NCBI RefSeq assembly: GCF_021155765.1
Contig: NC_060114.1
Location: 16,377,501-16,441,500 of the forward strand
Direction of reading: 5' to 3'
DNA from: Diprion similis
Lineage: Eukaryota > Arthropoda > Insecta > Hymenoptera > Diprionidae
DNA: 64,000 bases
Position 1 is the first letter of the stretch, and the number at the start of each line of letters is the position of its first letter. Of this stretch, positions 11,513-23,846 are shown one piece after another. Below the pieces are notes generated by a model. The model was not told the origin of the DNA and ran no database searches. It saw only the letters and a program-made list of their open reading frames with translations. Made by a program: the position numbers and the translations under genes.

Positions 11513-12722
11513 ATGCGATCGAAATATATTTTAACAAGTCAAAATGTATTTATTTACCTACAAATCATTTACGTTCTGGCACATTTCTTCGTCCGAGGTA
11601 AGCGTGTATATATATGTATATAACATTAGGATAAATAAATTTCGGATCATATTCGATTTTAATATACCATAAATATAATTACTACCTGCAGTGATCCAAT
11701 ATTATTATTTCAATATTCACAATACAATCAATTCACTTCCCCAATCAAATTATCTCAAACAATACTTCACTATACATGTTCTTTTTTCTACATTTATTAG
11801 ATTTACTAATGAAACAATGTCATATCAGGTTTTTTTTTTATTCTATATATAATTTTATATGTAAATGTACTAATAATTGTCACTGAACTAACAAATTACT
11901 TTTTAATGACGTTTATTATTATTATTATTATGATTATTGTTGTTGTTGTTGTTGTTGTTATTATTAGTGTTAATTGTATCGTTTGTCAGGTATTCGATGC
12001 ATGTTACCTGAGGCCAGTCAGGAAGGAATTTTACATCCGTTTACAAGCTATGGGGACGTAACGACGTTCCATTACACAGTACCGAAAGACGTTTTCAGAG
12101 CCACATGGCAGTTTGCAGCCTTTACAGACAATGTGCATTGTCCGTCCCGAAAAGTGCATCTGTAAGTTTCTCATAGAGAGATATTGAATTTTCTCAAGGA
12201 AAATAGAGCATTCGCTTAGTATAACTTACAAATCATGGTTTTCCACGGTTTTCAGGCACCTGAAATCTGGCAGTTACCCCGTAATGTCAGTGGAAAATGC
12301 ATCGTTTCCTGCCAACATGCATTTGTACCATAATGACACTATATCGGTATCAATGATGACCACTTTCGAGCCAAAAGTAACGGCCACTATACCAGTGTAC
12401 GGACCGGAACCTGGAGATTGGTTTGTGACTGGATACCTTTCCCATTGGGATAAGAAAGTTCAGCAGCAAGTAATTGCAGTTTTATTATTCATCTATTTAC
12501 TATTATCTATTCAACTTTGTCTTGTCGTCACGCTTTACAAGGTCATCGGATTCATTAAAAGTACATTGAGTAACGTTTTTTCAGGGTCTGGGGTATAAAT
12601 GCCGTTATACTTTGGGCTCCGTTGCTATATGGACACAGACCAGTGGTATCCAAGACATACCGATCGGGACACAAAAATTTCTGCACACCAGCGAACCAAT
12701 GTCCTATTACAAGCAAGTATTA

Positions 12723-12756
<34 letters not shown>

Positions 12757-15700
12757 GATCAAAGAAGAAACGAGACAAGTCAATTTCTTTTACGACAGTC
12801 AAAACTAAGCTGACACTATGTTATCAATGGTTTTTTTTATTAGTTCCTTTGCTTGTTTTCCTGTCTATGCGTCTTCAAATAATTTGGTAGGTGCGAAGTT
12901 TTGCCGAAATCACACTTGACAGTTCTCGTGTAACTTGAGAAAGGAAAATTTATTACCTCCCTAGACTAATTCTCACACGTTATCGTCATTCAGAATCTAC
13001 ATCCCATCGAGTACGTGGCATTTTCGCGTCCATATATGGGGCTGCAATTTTACTCTGCAAGCTTATCACGAATCCAATACGCCCTGCATAAAAGGACTAG
13101 CACTCAAGGGACGGATGGTACCAATTTACAATGAGTCGCACCCCAGCTCAATCGGCAATTTAACAATGAGCGATTCTTACACTTTCACTGTTCTCTCGCC
13201 GTACCAAGAAAGTTACTATTACTTATTAGTCATTTCGAGCAGTGTTATAGACTTCAATGTCAGGGTGAGCATTTCGGGTAAGTTGAAAAGCAAGTGATGT
13301 CGTCATTTAAGAAGCTGAATTTTTTCAATAATCCTTCGTAACTGTAAATCTGTCACCAGAATGTCCTATACGAATGTTGGAAAAATCGTTTATGAAGCAG
13401 TATCTAGATGCGCCATCATTTTCCGAGGCGTTGACCCAGCTCCGAGTAAAAAATAAAGAAGAACGATTGAGATCGTCGCAAAAACAACCTTTGCTTCACC
13501 AGATTTTTTATAACAATTCAACGCTTAATTACGACAGCATGAGACCATCCAAAGACCAGTTCGTTTTACCGGACGAAGATAATGCTAAAGACGATCCTTG
13601 CATACCAAGGTTTCAACTAGCCAGGATAAAACATTCTAAGCCATTCTCAAGTGTTTATTTGCTCCAGGTACTTACTATCAAAATTTTATTTATAGATGTT
13701 TTCTTCTCTGTGGTACAGTGAATTAGAACTTTTATGGCAATTGTGAAAAATTAATTCCATACGAATCAATTCAGAACGAAAGTGAAATAGGCCAAGTTTT
13801 TTTTCAGGGCAGAGAATGGCTAACGTCGTGGGTAATGCTCACGGATTATTACCCGGTCGTAACGCAGTTTGATATCATGCCATTTATTGACATCGGAGGT
13901 ACCCTAAGCATAAAGATTCGTCTGGAGATGAACAAGGCAAGAATTACCAACGAAATATTTTGATCATTACTGTTCATTTCAACGAAATGTATCAATAGAA
14001 GAAAATCGCATTTTCTCATTCCGATTCATTTTCACAGCAAATATCCGACCAGCTCGTCCTTGTCGAAGTCTGCATTCGCAAGGGTCGAATACCCGATCGT
14101 ATCAATGGAGCAATAGCGTGCCCGAACCAAAATATGTTCATGAACTTATCATCTTTTGGAAAAAACACATCCTCCTTGTTAATTCCTTATCCACAATCGG
14201 ATGTTTGGCACGTAGCAATGCAAGCCAAGTGTTATACCGAGGGGTAATTATATTATCATCATCGTCGCAATGGTCATCATAATTTTTAAAGAAACGATAC
14301 AACTGTGTAGATATTAAGTAGTTGAAATATATGTGCAAAATTGGTTTCTCTAATTCAGAACAAGAGCTCCTTGTGCAATGGAGGAAATACTTGTATCCGT
14401 AGACATAAAAACACAGCCATGCGTCTTCCCTGGAGATCGTTCGTGCGGTAATCACGGGATTTGCCAAGAGACAAAAAGAGGGCTTCTGTATTATACTTCG
14501 TGCAAGTGTTTCGGAGGTAATTGAATCACATTAACGATGCATTCGTATCATTCAGTCACATTCTTTTTCATCGGTATACCTCGCAAGTTTGTGCAAGCAA
14601 CTCTGGGGTCTCCGTAATCTAATTATTGGTCTCTTTTTTTTGTCCTAGGATACAAAGGGTGGGGTTGTACAGACTCGACACACGCAGATCCAAAGGCATT
14701 CATAGTGCTTACAACTCTCCTGCTTACATTAAGTAACGGATTTTTTATCCCGGCCATTCATTTGGCCATCAAACGAGGCCTCTACACAGAAGCACTCGTC
14801 TACTTAGCTACCATGATATTCTCTTCGCTTTATCACGCGTGCGATCAGCAATTCATGACCTACTGCGCAGTTAAATATGAGGTGAAAATTTTTTCCTGCG
14901 TGAATATTTCCTCAATATTGGAAAAAAAAACTTCAAAAAGAAAAAAAATATGTCTTTTTTATCGTTTCGACAGGTTTTGCAGTACAGTGACTTCTTCTCA
15001 AGCATTCTTGCATTCTGGGTGACACTCGTTTCGATGGCAAAGTTACCCACAAAATATATGTCGTTTTTTCACATGGTCGGTGTACTTATTATTGCATTTT
15101 GTGTCGAGATGGATAGAACAGGATTAACGAGCATTTTAGTACCCTTAGCAATGGGCGCGACAATTCCAGTGAGTATAACAGCATTAAAACTAACTATGAT
15201 GTTCTCATTTACGGATAAAAAATTGTATACAGTGCAATATGAGCTTGTTTGACCGATAATCTTGTATTCAACTTGTTAGGCCAATTCTTCTTGTTAAAAT
15301 CTATCTTAAAAAATATTTATGTACAAGCTTTCGTGCTTTTTTTGTACAGATTGCAGCCTTTGCCTGTCGATGCTACAAGTATAAACAGAGACATCGTCCT
15401 AAAGAGGTTGCAAAACTGTTGATCGGTTTGTCACTAGCTACAATTGGATTACTCTTGTTTGCTCTGGTTGAAACGGAAGCCAATTACCAAGTAAGTTGAG
15501 AAAGAAAAATTATAAAATGAATAATTATTGAATTTTACAGAAGTCACCGACTCTGTGTAGTCTTCAAAAGACTAAATCAATTTTCCCATTTTCACAGTAT
15601 GTGCACAGCATTTGGCATGCCCTTATAGCCCTATCGCTGTTATTTTTATTGCCAAACCGTGCAGAACCAGAACCAATTGAGATATCAATAAACGATACGA

Positions 15701-15810
15701 GCAGCTCGGACAGTGAGTTAATGGATTGTAAAGACTTGTCCCAAAGTCCTGTATTCACGATAAAAGCAGATGGTAAAAAGTTACTGACTGTCGAAAGTGA
15801 CGCGTCATAA
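11513..15810 (+). CDS. TMEM8: TMEM8/PGAP6-family multipass membrane protein
   Basis: PGAP6 (TMEM8A) is a GPI-specific phospholipase of the CREST superfamily; other members are surface proteins of less certain activity. Thirteen exons give 821 aa: 11513-11597, 11990-12161, 12256-12469, 12585-12712, 12994-13277, 13360-13667, 13808-13936, 14038-14243, 14359-14516, 14649-14881, 14974-15168, 15350-15490, 15598-15810. The ATG at 11513 was chosen because it is the only upstream start in phase with exon 2; it yields a hydrophobic signal peptide (FIYLQIIYVLAHFF). A long beta-rich ectodomain with many N-glycosylation sites follows. An EGF-like module (about 527-568) contains CGNHGIC and GYKGWGC. A seven-helix bundle begins with VLTTLLLTLSNGFFIP and includes SSLYHACD and SDFFSSILAFW, carrying the conserved S, D and H positions of CREST hydrolases. 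The C-tail is acidic and Ser-rich. Two introns use GC donors. Whether the activity matches PGAP6 is not known. Confidence 0.9.
12713..12993 (+). other. GC-AG intron in TMEM8, with an A30 tract
   Basis: Donor AA|GCAAGT is the strong form of the GC donor consensus; acceptor CATTCAG. It joins MSYYK to IYIPSSTWHF in frame. The GT at 12718-12719 would give the wrong phase. The intron carries 30 consecutive A (12726-12755) only 13 bases from the donor. Confidence 0.8.
13937..14037 (+). other. Second GC-AG intron in TMEM8
   Basis: Donor AAG|GCAAGA, acceptor TTCACAG. It joins IRLEMNK to QISDQLVLVEV in phase 0. No usable GT occurs before the frame closes. Confidence 0.8.
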
Positions 15811-17277
15811 GGATGTACGGGATCTAATCTGAGAGTAATTGATTATGTGCCAAAAAGATGTTCGAGTTCGTTTTACGAGCTGAATTACAATTTAAAAATA
15901 TTGCGATGTCGGAGATTATATTTTTAATTCAAAAAAAAAAAAAAAAAAATCTCAATTAGTTTCTATAAATGTTAAAAAGAAAGTTACTTAGTAATACTAG
16001 AATTTATTGAAACAATTTAATATCTAGATGTAAAAGGAATATGGTGCAATGTTAAACTTATTACTTTGTGCAAAGGTACTATTTCTGGAACAGATATTTA
16101 TATTACATACATGCCTATACTCTGTTGAATATGTTTTAAGATTCACAGTATAAACGATACCGTAGCTTGTTGATTGATTCAGTATTGCCAAAATTTTTTA
16201 TTTCATTAGAACGCGCAAAAACATTATCTACCTTCGACGAATTTCGTTTGTATCATTAACGAAACAGGGTGAATCGTAGAACAAAAATCATATGACTACA
16301 ATGAGAAATAGATTGCATTGTATGCATCACGTATGTAATCGTACGTTTAAACAAAAGTGTATTTTCAAGAAATCCATTTAAAAGTATCCTTAATAATCAA
16401 ATAACTTTGTCGTAATAGGTATTATTTACTATAAAAAGTAAATAAGATTACGATTACAGTTCCACTAGACTGATTATAAATGCATTTAACTAAGTCTGCA
16501 AGAACATATACCATGACGCTAAGTATAGTTAGGATAATAAAAGATTCTTTTCTCAAATATTTCCTAGGCAAAACTCAAGCTACGATTTGTCACGCTACTC
16601 AAAAAAGGAAAGAGCAGTCACTTTCAAAATCCAGTAGTTTCAATATTTTACTAGACATTTTTGATCCGAAACTTGAATCGAATTATGCAAAGCAACGCTT
16701 GAACCGATGCCATGGTTATTATCTTCATATATACTCTTGTGTAACATCAATTGCTCCAAGTCAATTTTAATTACGAGTTTTTAAGTCTGAACATTGCTCT
16801 CTTCTACGCCAATTCTGCTAAGCAAAATAATGCTTTTACTTGCAGTACGAATATGATAAAAAATATATACACAAGTCAAACAAAGATAAGAATGTTTGTT
16901 ATTTTTAATTAAAAAAGACCACGTCACAACTGTGTGTAAGAATCTTATACTGCGTACCTCTTAAGTAGGGTTTAAAATTTGTCAACTTATATTAGGATCT
17001 GATCAACCAATATATTCTGTTAAAAAAATTGTACGTTACCTCTAAATATACTTAATTTTTAAATATGTAAAACTTCCTAGCTTGGAATGGTGCCACTTGT
17101 TTACATAATATTGTAGAAAAAGAAATACCTATCCTTTTTTAATATATGAAAATACAATTATAATCTTTAATTAATATTAAAAAGGTGTTTCACTTCACAT
17201 GCACCCCCAGTTCATTTATTGCAATATTACTTTGAAAGTTTCCAATACATGAATTGATTCAATTTTTTACGTACACT
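15811..17277. other. Convergent spacer between TMEM8 and the dynein-tail gene
   Basis: AT-rich 3' untranslated and intergenic sequence with an A-run near 15932-15949. A 96-codon frame at 16480-16770 shows no domain. Importantly, no dynein motor exon is seen here on the minus strand, where it would be expected if the tail gene continued. Confidence 0.6.
17215..17220 (-). terminator. Poly(A) signal AATAAA of the dynein-tail gene
   Basis: AATAAA on the minus strand, 58 bases after the stop codon of the dynein-tail reading frame. It supports a genuine transcript end at this point rather than an intron leading to motor exons. Confidence 0.6.
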
Positions 17278-20200
17278 TTATGAATCGCTATCGTTACTCG
17301 CCTCGTAACTGCACAAACTCAATTCTTCCGGCGGAGTTGGTGTAGCAGCAGAAAACTTCTGTTCAGCTACAATGACTTTGCTCAATTCTATAAACAATAT
17401 TTCTCTCCAAGATTCACACTTCTCAATCATTTTCAGTTTCGCGTCTTTCATATCCAACTCTAAAAAATCAATGATCACCTCGTTTCCATGGTTTTCGATA
17501 GAATCTGCCAATTTCGTACATCTGCAAACGTAACTTTACATTATTCCTGTAATTTCCAGTTGTAAGTAATAACGGAAATGGTCAATAAACTGCATTGTCG
17601 TTTTACCGCCGTATATCACTTTCAAGTATTTCTCTGCTTGGCTCGTTTGCCGCGTAATACTGAACAATTTGTGTGATGTCGATCACTGATACTTCCTTAA
17701 AACATTCTGTAGAATTTACGTACTTAGTTATCGATCTTTTTAAATCTTCAATTTCTGCAAATTAAGAAATCTTGTAACATAATAATAATAACATGAGAAA
17801 AATGATGTTTAGTCTTCTTAAAAATAATTCTGCGGAATTCACCTGAGTTGATTTCATCCTGTATATTTTTACAAGAATCGTGCTGTTCGATCGATTCCCA
17901 GAATTCTGTAGCATCATTGCGAACCTCAACGTTTAACTTTTTTGAGAGCAATTCTAATGGTTTTATAACGTTTATTAAAGAATTAAACGTATTATTGAAT
18001 ATTTCTTCGATCTTCTCAATGTCCTCAGGAATAATCAGCTGCGAAATGATAAAAGTCAGCTGATCTATTGCTGCTTTCTCATTTTTCAAATATTGTAATG
18101 ACAAACGGACAATGAATTTACCTCATCACCGATATAATCAACTTTGACTCGGAACAAAGCCTTGCTGATATTGATTCCATCCCCTTTAATTAATCTCAAG
18201 GTAGTTCGTAACGAATTTATCACAGCTAAACAAAGCGATTCTTTCAATTTCAAATCTTTGGCTTCAATAAACTTGTTCCAGTGCTGTATTACCTAAACAA
18301 ATATTGTGTATCTTAGTTTATCAGCAGATTTTTACGATTTTCAATATCGTTTGTACGTAGATAACGATAAATGAGAAAACGTCGAAATGGATTTACCTCC
18401 TCAAAGTCTATTTCAAAGCCTTCTTTCATTCCTTTTAATAATCGCAGAATATTATCACAAGATTTTGTAACTTTGCACATTCCCTCTGCCCTGGTTAAAC
18501 ACACGATGTCATAAAATATCTATATTATTCTTAAGAAGGTTTGGAATAAATGAATTAAGATCCGATTGTACACACTTATTAATTTCCAAAGCAGTGCAAA
18601 AATCGTTCACTTGATAAGTTACGTCGTCGGATGCTTGGAGAAATTTTACGTTTGCGATTTCTTCAAAGTAATGGTCGATTCGTAAATTAGCCTTTTCGTA
18701 CAGTTCAAAAAACTCTTGAAGCTGCAATTAATAATTAATTCGTCAGTTCTTATTAATTATCAATATGCATTTATTCATACGATCCTTACGTTCAGTATTT
18801 CGACAGTAGAATCCGCGTAGAATTTCTCAACGTCTGGGGAATTCCAAGTAATTTTATCAAATCCAGGTATTACACAATTGTCGAGATTTTTCAAAAGCTC
18901 ACTGAACAACAAACGTTCATCGTCATTTGATATGCGTTCAAAAGTTCTGTTGTAACTTCTGCACAATAACACCGCTCCTTCGTATCGCAATTTTATGGTC
19001 AACAACTTAGTTGATAACTTTTTTAACGATGCTCTAACTTCAAAATTCAACGAAATCCATCTGAAAAATTTTAAATAGCTATAACAAAGGTGATATTAAA
19101 CTACACGATGTTTGTTCTGGATTTGTATGCGGGAGGAAAATCCTTGAGTTCATTATTCCCCCTTCAAATATTTACACTTTAGTTTCTTCCAATGTGTCCA
19201 AAAGGCGGTAGTCCATGTTCACTTCAATCGGTCCAAATTTGGATTTGATTCGACGTAAAAGCGGCTCCCCAAAAATACTAGTCAAGTTCTTTTCATCGTC
19301 CATCATTTTTTCCCATTCGTCGAACAGCAGTTTTTCCTCATTTGCAATGGCTGACACTAACTTTTTATAATTTCTCAATACAGGTCTGCAATAATTGATC
19401 ACGGTAAATAAACCCTAGAAATCTAGCAGTCTACGAGTCTCTAAATAACTGAATAACAATGGATTACATTTGAGCGTCACAGTCTCCAAGCCAATCAGAA
19501 GCATCGATCAAAGTAGTTTGATGCGACGTGAGTCTAGTTTGTCGTATTCGCAACATAGACGCTCGTCCTGAATAATACGGAGTCGAAGAATGGTACTCTC
19601 GGCTATGGTCTATAATATCTTGCTTACACTGCTGTATTTCCTCATCAAAATTCATCCAAATCTGCGAATACCGATGCATATTCATTACCCGACGATGAGC
19701 TTTCAGAACAATCCTAAGATTCGTACATTCTACAAATGAATTTTCAGCCGAGATGATGTGTATAAGATAAACTCACATCCACCAACTTCAGATGCAGAAG
19801 TTCGTTGATACATTCACGCTGATTGTACCGTTGCAAGGTATAAAGTGCCTCGATACTCTCTTTGATGCAGTTTGTGTCAGCAAAGATACTGTTAATAAGA
19901 TTCTTAACCATAACTTCAAGCTCGGTTACTTGATGTCGAAATAAAGTCATGTGTTCTATCCAAGTCGCTTCGGCGACATCGAGTATCTCTTGTTGGACAT
20001 TTTCGATAGCCTGCAAGTTTTCGTAGAACAAATTTTCTATCTTGTTACAATCACTTTCATACCGAGCTCCGTTCGATCCGCCAAAACTGACGGATTTAGA
20101 AGATCTGAAAGAGTTTGAATTCGAATAGATATGAGCGATCTTTTGCTTACTGTGTGAAGAGCGTTGCTTTTTACCTTCCGAACACAACAATTGTATCACA

Positions 20201-22427
20201 AATTTCAATAACGTCCTGGCACCGTGTGATGAACGCGTCGACACAATTGAACACATTTTCCCTGTCGACTTCCCACCTGATTTCATCACGGATGATATTA
20301 AAAATGATTTTGACGTGCTGCAATTGTAGGATAAATCATTTCCTTTAATTTTTTACGCTAACACATATTTTGTGCTGCGTTTATTTCTGAATCAGAATAA
20401 TAACTCTCACCTCGTCATAAATGTTCTTATATTTTTCGCAACAACTGATGCATACTTCAACTGTTTTTTTGCTTTCTATCGTTTCGCCTTGAAATATCAT
20501 CTTCAAATCAATCGATTCTCTACACGCTCCAACAATTTGAGTGCTCAAAGCTTGACAAAGACTTTCTATCTTATCCCTGCAGTAAAATTAGCTGTATAAA
20601 TAACAACTATCAGAAAATGAGGATAGAAATTTTTCGTTAACGATACCTACTTTGTATTGAAAAATGGCGATTCAAGCCAAATGTAACCGATCAAATGCAA
20701 GATCTCTGCAATTTGTTCATCCCGTATTTCAGGAATTTCTAACGCCGTACAAGGATCAGATAATAAGTCAAGATAATTGATGTTAGAAACGGCTTCGTCG
20801 ATCGCACTCTGTAGACTTTTACTCAGATCATAGAATTGTCTGATACTTGTAAATTTAACGTTCTCTAATTTTTCAACAATGCAAATAACGCCGTCATTTT
20901 GCAGCTGAGAACGAAGCCCACGTAAATTATCATCTGTAGTCAAGAAATATTTACCCATGAAACAAAAGACACCATATAACTTGACGGTCAAACTTTTATA
21001 TTCAAAATATATGTATAATGTTCGATATCTAACATGCGACTTTCCCTCAATGGCCATAAAAAGTCATATACAATCTCAATAAATTCACTTTTACAAATTA
21101 TGAACTTGCATCTGTAATTCCAGAAAGTTAATTCATCTGTAACTCTAGCCAACTTGCTAGCAGGGTTTTGATCAGCAATTGCTTCCCTGATTTGTCGAAT
21201 CCAAAAATTGGCTACAGTTTCTAATCTGCCTAGTAATTCCCCCTCGTCTTTGGCTCCGTCTACGTTTTCACTATCCTCCCACGCTCCTTCGTTCGATTCA
21301 TCATCGGCAGCAACGAGCACAAAATGATTATGTTCCTTAACTTTCTGAATTGCGTTAAAATCCGTTTCTTCTTTTGGAACATACAAAATAGTGAGTCCCA
21401 TTAATTTGTATGTTGTATCGGTTAATTTTGTCAGCAGGTTGTGAGTATTTGTGAAAATATTGTTCCTCTGGACTGCAGTACATGGAGATAATGTATGGAA
21501 AAAATTTTAATTGCTTCAAACGCCTGAGTCCTTTAAAGAAAAGTATGAATTACTCAAGGATACCGGATGGCCAGTCTTTGCTGTTGAATATCCCAAGTGC
21601 GTAAGCATTTTCCATAATTTTCAGTACACAATTTTCAATGCTTCCACTAATACTGCCAAATTTAATGGTGGAGTGAAAATTTTCAGGTGTATAAATCTGC
21701 CACGGTGATCTAAGAAAATAGGTGAGACCTTCGATCGCATCGGATGGAAAATCAAGGAGAGCTTTCAATGCATCAACATCATAGAAAATAGTCAGTATAA
21801 TTTTTGTTGGATCTTGAAAAAATTCGCGAATCACTTTACAGCAGTTTTCATTCCAATCTGAGGCATCTAAGGCAGGTAGAATAGTGAAGTCTTTCGCATA
21901 TTGTTCCTAGAATTTTTGAAAAAATGTAAATTCGTGAGCCTTCGACGCTTATTATTTTGTCAATACAACTACTCACAAGCTGTTGTAGCTCTTGGTCTGT
22001 AAATATTGGCTTTTCAGGTTCTGGTGGTGGCTCTTCCTCCGGTTCCGGTGTTTCTATAATCCATCATTTTTCATAGCGTATTCAATCTTTGATTTTCTCC
22101 AATAAGAAATACAAAGTTACAAGAATTTCAACTTATAATGAACAACAATTCGAAAGTCTAAGAAGGATTGCCTTGATTCAAAACCAGACCAAAATTTTTT
22201 CTATAAAAACAAATTTTCTGTTCTAATAATGATCCAGTTTTGGTCATCATCCCATCATCGTGGATTTAGAATTCATAATAAATTGGTCAACCTGGTTTTC
22301 CAAACTCTTCTTCATCAGTATCCATATCCAGATACTCTCTGTGCGGATCAGCCGGAGGTTTATCCATTTTCTTAGTTCTGTCAATTCCCTTCTCAGCTCC
22401 ATTTGAGATATCTTTTTTCCCGAGCAT
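17278..22427 (-). CDS. Axonemal dynein heavy-chain tail only (DNAH2-like, no motor)
   Basis: Seventeen exons join in frame to 1170 aa: 22292-22427, 21977-22053, 21564-21906, 21110-21472, 20651-20933, 20411-20576, 20175-20317, 19777-20104, 19468-19661, 19176-19385, 18790-19060, 18576-18721, 18397-18490, 18122-18292, 17843-18038, 17607-17754, 17278-17521. After an acidic, Pro-rich start (TPEPEEEPPPEPEKP) come DHC tail landmarks in order: FFQDPTKIILTIFYDVDAL, LTDTTYKLMGLTILYVPKE, FWIRQIREAI, the ILHLIGYIWLESPFFNTK segment, VFGRSSKSVSFGG, ELEVMVKNLINSIF, TPYYSGRASM, FGPIEVNMDYRL and ITWNSPDVEKFY. These match the DHC N1 region, most like DNAH2 (inner-arm I1 beta). Family proteins run to about 4400 aa with linker, six AAA+ modules and stalk; here the protein ends at SYEASNDSDS before the linker. 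All 17 exons are open, so it is not an obvious pseudogene. One intron is GC-AG. Tails bind intermediate chains and partner heavy chains, so a non-motile assembly role is possible. Confidence 0.88.
20934..21109 (-). other. GC-AG intron in the dynein-tail gene
   Basis: Donor AGAT|GCAAGTTC, acceptor GACTACAG. It joins ELTFWNYR to DNLRGLRSQL in frame, as expected for the family. The GT three bases further on would create an immediate stop. Confidence 0.7.
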
Positions 22428-23846
22428 TTGGAGCAACCAGAACTAAAAACTATTTGCAAATTTAATCATGATGCCCTAATAAGAAGGCTAAAAGTCTTCA
22501 TAAGAGTGCCGGTACCTGCATAGTGGCACATAACATACGAGTCAGACGGACCTGAAAGTATGCTAAATGCTAATAGCACAAACCAGTGGCTTCTGGAGAC
22601 ATGTACCCTATCGGGTATGGCGGGTGTAGGCAGTAAAACTAAACTAAACTAAACTAAACTAATAGCATCTGAACATGGTAAGAGCACCGAGTAAAATAGT
22701 GCTAATAACTAATGGACCTCATAAAGATGCTGAATAAAAGAGAACATGAGTATGCAGAGCGCAATGTTTTCAACAACACTCCCTGGTGAAAGTGATTTCA
22801 AAGATTTTCTATGAACATTAAAAGCAATTGGAACATTTTATACAATTTTGTAGAATAAAATTGTTTTCATCCAGAGTTGTAAAAATTTATAATAGATTTT
22901 CATAAAAGTTTGCATTTTTTCAGTAAAAAATGTACAAGCTGTTATAATTAAAAAAAAAAATTAACAATTCTTGATAAAAAACAAATATATATAGATGTCA
23001 ATATATATATATATATATATTGATACTAAATTGCCCAATTTCTGTAAAAATTCGTAGTAGTAGAAATTTTCGCGGGCTATGACGGGATTGCAAAGTGCGA
23101 TAACAGTTGACTATGCAATACAAGGACAGTTGGGAGCGAACATGTATCTAAATACGGGTGTTTGCATGCATTGCTGTAATGCATGCGTGTGCTACTATAA
23201 ACCTTAGCTTGGGAATGAAATACGACCAGTTGGCAGTTTGGCCTGGTAGAACCGGTCGCCGTTTATTTGCGCTACTTCTGGTTGCGGTTGCCGACGGATA
23301 ATTCTGATCAGTTGTGATCTTATTCATCATCTTTCCCTCTTTTAGTACCCATAGCAACATCGACCGAAAAACTCCAGCAAACTCCCCTGAGGGTTTGTAT
23401 AGTGTAAATTGTTTTGACCGAATTAAAGTTTATTTACGGTCTATTTGTTCGAAAGAACACGCTAACTTCTCGAATTTAATTTGTAATAAGTAACTATTGT
23501 GTAAAATTTATTTGCAACATCTAAACCTAGGTTAAGTCTTATTGATGGATAAGGAACCGTCTCTAATACAGAAATACAAAAAATTGACTACTAATACCGG
23601 TTAACAAATTATTTTTGCTGAAAAAAAAAAACCGGTATGTTTTTACATCTAGTCGCGGAAAATCTTTATCGACCGATGGACATAATTTTCGGAGAATATT
23701 ATAGCTATATTGTCAGTAGTAAGTTTGAAACTTGAAGGTTTTAGTTGTCAAATACTTGATGCGACAGTTACGCATCACTGGATTCGACCAATGCCATAGA
23801 AAAACTGGATGATAAAGAAATTAGAAGCTGGAAATCCGGTTTGAGT
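22428..23846. other. Divergent spacer between dynein-tail gene and GDA
   Basis: Holds the presumed promoters of both genes, a short tandem-repeat-tailed element (22592-22662), an AT dinucleotide run at about 23001-23020 and an A-run near 23622. I searched by eye for an X-box near the dynein start and found none fitting the full consensus. No supported coding sequence. Confidence 0.5.
22592..22662 (+). repeat. Possible SINE/LINE 3' tail with (AAACT)5
   Basis: About 45 bases of unique sequence with a small TACCC/GGGTA hairpin lead into five tandem AAACT units (22636-22660). A short sequence ending in simple tandem pentamers resembles the 3' end of a non-LTR element or SINE. No tRNA-like A/B boxes or target duplication were identified, so the element type is uncertain. 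Confidence 0.35.

Noticed and set aside
1-17277. The dynein-tail gene as the first part of a full-length gene with a giant intron containing TMEM8, BBS1 and HSD17B4
   Set aside because: Kept only as an alternative: the last exon has a stop and a near poly(A) signal, and no motor exon was seen to the left. A weak donor-like GCGA|GTAACG near the stop means it cannot be ruled out by sequence alone.
19662-19776. Other splice choices between dynein-tail exons 8 and 9 (acceptors at 19714 or 19730)
   Set aside because: They give frame breaks or introns of 43-63 bases. The acceptor TTCGCAG before 19661 keeps phase 0, gives a 115-base intron and restores the family pattern LKLVDIWMNFDEEI.
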